In this document: piece after piece, positions 63,486-64,000 of the stretch
Layout of the letters: each line of letters starts with the position of its first letter
How positions within the stretch are numbered: position 1 is the stretch's first letter
Source of the DNA: CAIKMD01 sp963740675
GTDB lineage: Bacteria > Pseudomonadota > Alphaproteobacteria > ATCC43930 > CGMCC-115725
Length of the DNA stretch: 64,000 nucleotides
NCBI GenBank assembly: GCA_963740675.1
Contig: CAVUFS010000007.1
Location: 124,001-188,000, forward strand
Direction: 5' to 3'
The notes under the pieces: generated by a model
What the model saw: only the letters and a program-made list of their open reading frames with translations
Database searches by the model: none
Told to the model about the DNA's origin: nothing
Program-made: the position numbers and the translations under genes

Positions 63486-64000
63486 TACATCACCTCGATC
63501 GACAGCCATTTCTCGGTCATCGGACCCCTGCCAAGCTGGTGGAAGGCGCTGATAATGTCTTGGAGACCGGTCACCGGCAGAGGCGCCAAATCCTCGCCCT
63601 TTAGCTTGTCGGGCAGCTTCACCCCCAACTCGTCATTGGAAACAACGCACGCAACTGCCTCTTTCGCAGGGCCTTTATCAAAGCGGATATCAAAAGCGTG
63701 ACCGCTACCGGACGGAATCTGCACCGGGGTTGCGCCATGCACCAAGGCATTGGGTTGAAACCGGTTAGGAAAGATGCGCGCAACCGTTCCTTCCGCGTCC
63801 TGATAGTAGCAATAGAGGAATGCGTCCCGCGTCGCGGTCGCTTGGACGGCGAGCGTCTCATGAACATGGTAGGTCGGGTGATCGCCGCGGCTCGTGGTGA
63901 GTCGCAAATCCGGCGCAACGACGGGTACTGGAGCGGTCGTCGCGGGCGCTGCCAACGTTGTTGCCGGTGTGGCCGCTGGCGCCGTTGCGGTCGCTGTGGT
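63485..64000 (-). CDS. DUF4384-domain protein, 5' end outside window
   Basis: The frame enters from the right edge with an Ala/Thr/Pro-rich linker, then LRLTTSRGDHPTYHVHETLA, FLYCYYQDAEGTVARIFPNR and a C-terminal LPVTGLQDIISAFHQLGRGP, as in DUF4384 domains. These often accompany caspase-like or serine/threonine kinase modules. It is translated just before the caspase-like protein (TAATG junction), so the two probably form one functional unit. Confidence 0.82.
   Translation of the reverse strand, partial: TTATATAPAATPATTLAAPATTAPVPVVAPDLRLTTSRGDHPTYHVHETLAVQATATRDAFLYCYYQDAEGTVARIFPNRFQPNALVHGATPVQIPSGSGHAFDIRFDKGPAKEAVACVVSNDELGVKLPDKLKGEDLAPLPVTGLQDIISAFHQLGRGPMTEKWLSIEVM

Noticed and set aside
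1..64000. tRNA, rRNA, CRISPR arrays and insertion sequences
   Set aside because: I looked for cloverleaf-like stretches, regular spaced repeats and transposase motifs by eye and found none that I could support.

Overview
The window looks like a high-GC alphaproteobacterial chromosome segment, most likely from a soil or plant-associated Hyphomicrobiales-type organism. The basis is the codon use, gene families and operon style (many ATGA overlaps, many ABC substrate-binding paralogues); no rRNA or tRNA was found to fix the taxon.

Region 1 (1-5.9 kb) is ordinary: a partial S10 serine carboxypeptidase, a probable lipoprotein, a DHA2-type MFS exporter, a YihY/BrkB membrane protein, then two gene remnants. 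Region 2 (6.1-32.2 kb) is a large catabolic island built from repeated modules. One NitT/TauT-type ATPase-permease pair is accompanied by five related substrate-binding proteins (one frameshifted). Around them lie five long and three short proteins resembling 3-hydroxyanthranilate 3,4-dioxygenase, three pita-bread (M24-fold) proteins that have lost the metal ligands, two luciferase-like monooxygenases, two dienelactone hydrolases, a Rieske protein, a LysR regulator and a second transporter set. The likely job is uptake and ring opening of several related aromatic or N-heteroaromatic compounds; the substrates are unknown. Region 3 (32.4-43.7 kb) holds an RND efflux pair, a stand-alone 5'-3' exonuclease, a three-subunit molybdenum hydroxylase and an FAD monooxygenase, which would also suit N-heterocycle oxidation.

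Region 4 (43.8-50.6 kb) is the most novel part: a probable RiPP (ribosomally made, modified peptide) locus. It has a 105-residue precursor-like protein ending in four alternating Cys-Gly units, an MNIO (DUF692) enzyme fused to a DUF2063/HvfC-like partner, a glycosyltransferase with a PqqD-like C-terminal domain, a soluble periplasmic-binding-fold protein, and an HExxH metalloprotease.

Region 5 (50.8-60.5 kb) reads as a complete signalling circuit. A four-gene operon encodes a membrane histidine kinase, a CheY-like regulator, a response regulator fused to a class III nucleotidyl cyclase, and a CRP-type regulator with intact cAMP-binding and TGTGA-reading residues. Across the divergent promoter, five genes or gene pairs for small exported proteins each carry a TGTGR-N6-TCACA-like site. 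The right edge holds a caspase-like/SUMF1 fusion and a DUF4384 protein.

At least nine genes carry what looks like a single-base frameshift. This is either real decay or residual sequencing error, and it should be settled before any of them is called a pseudogene.
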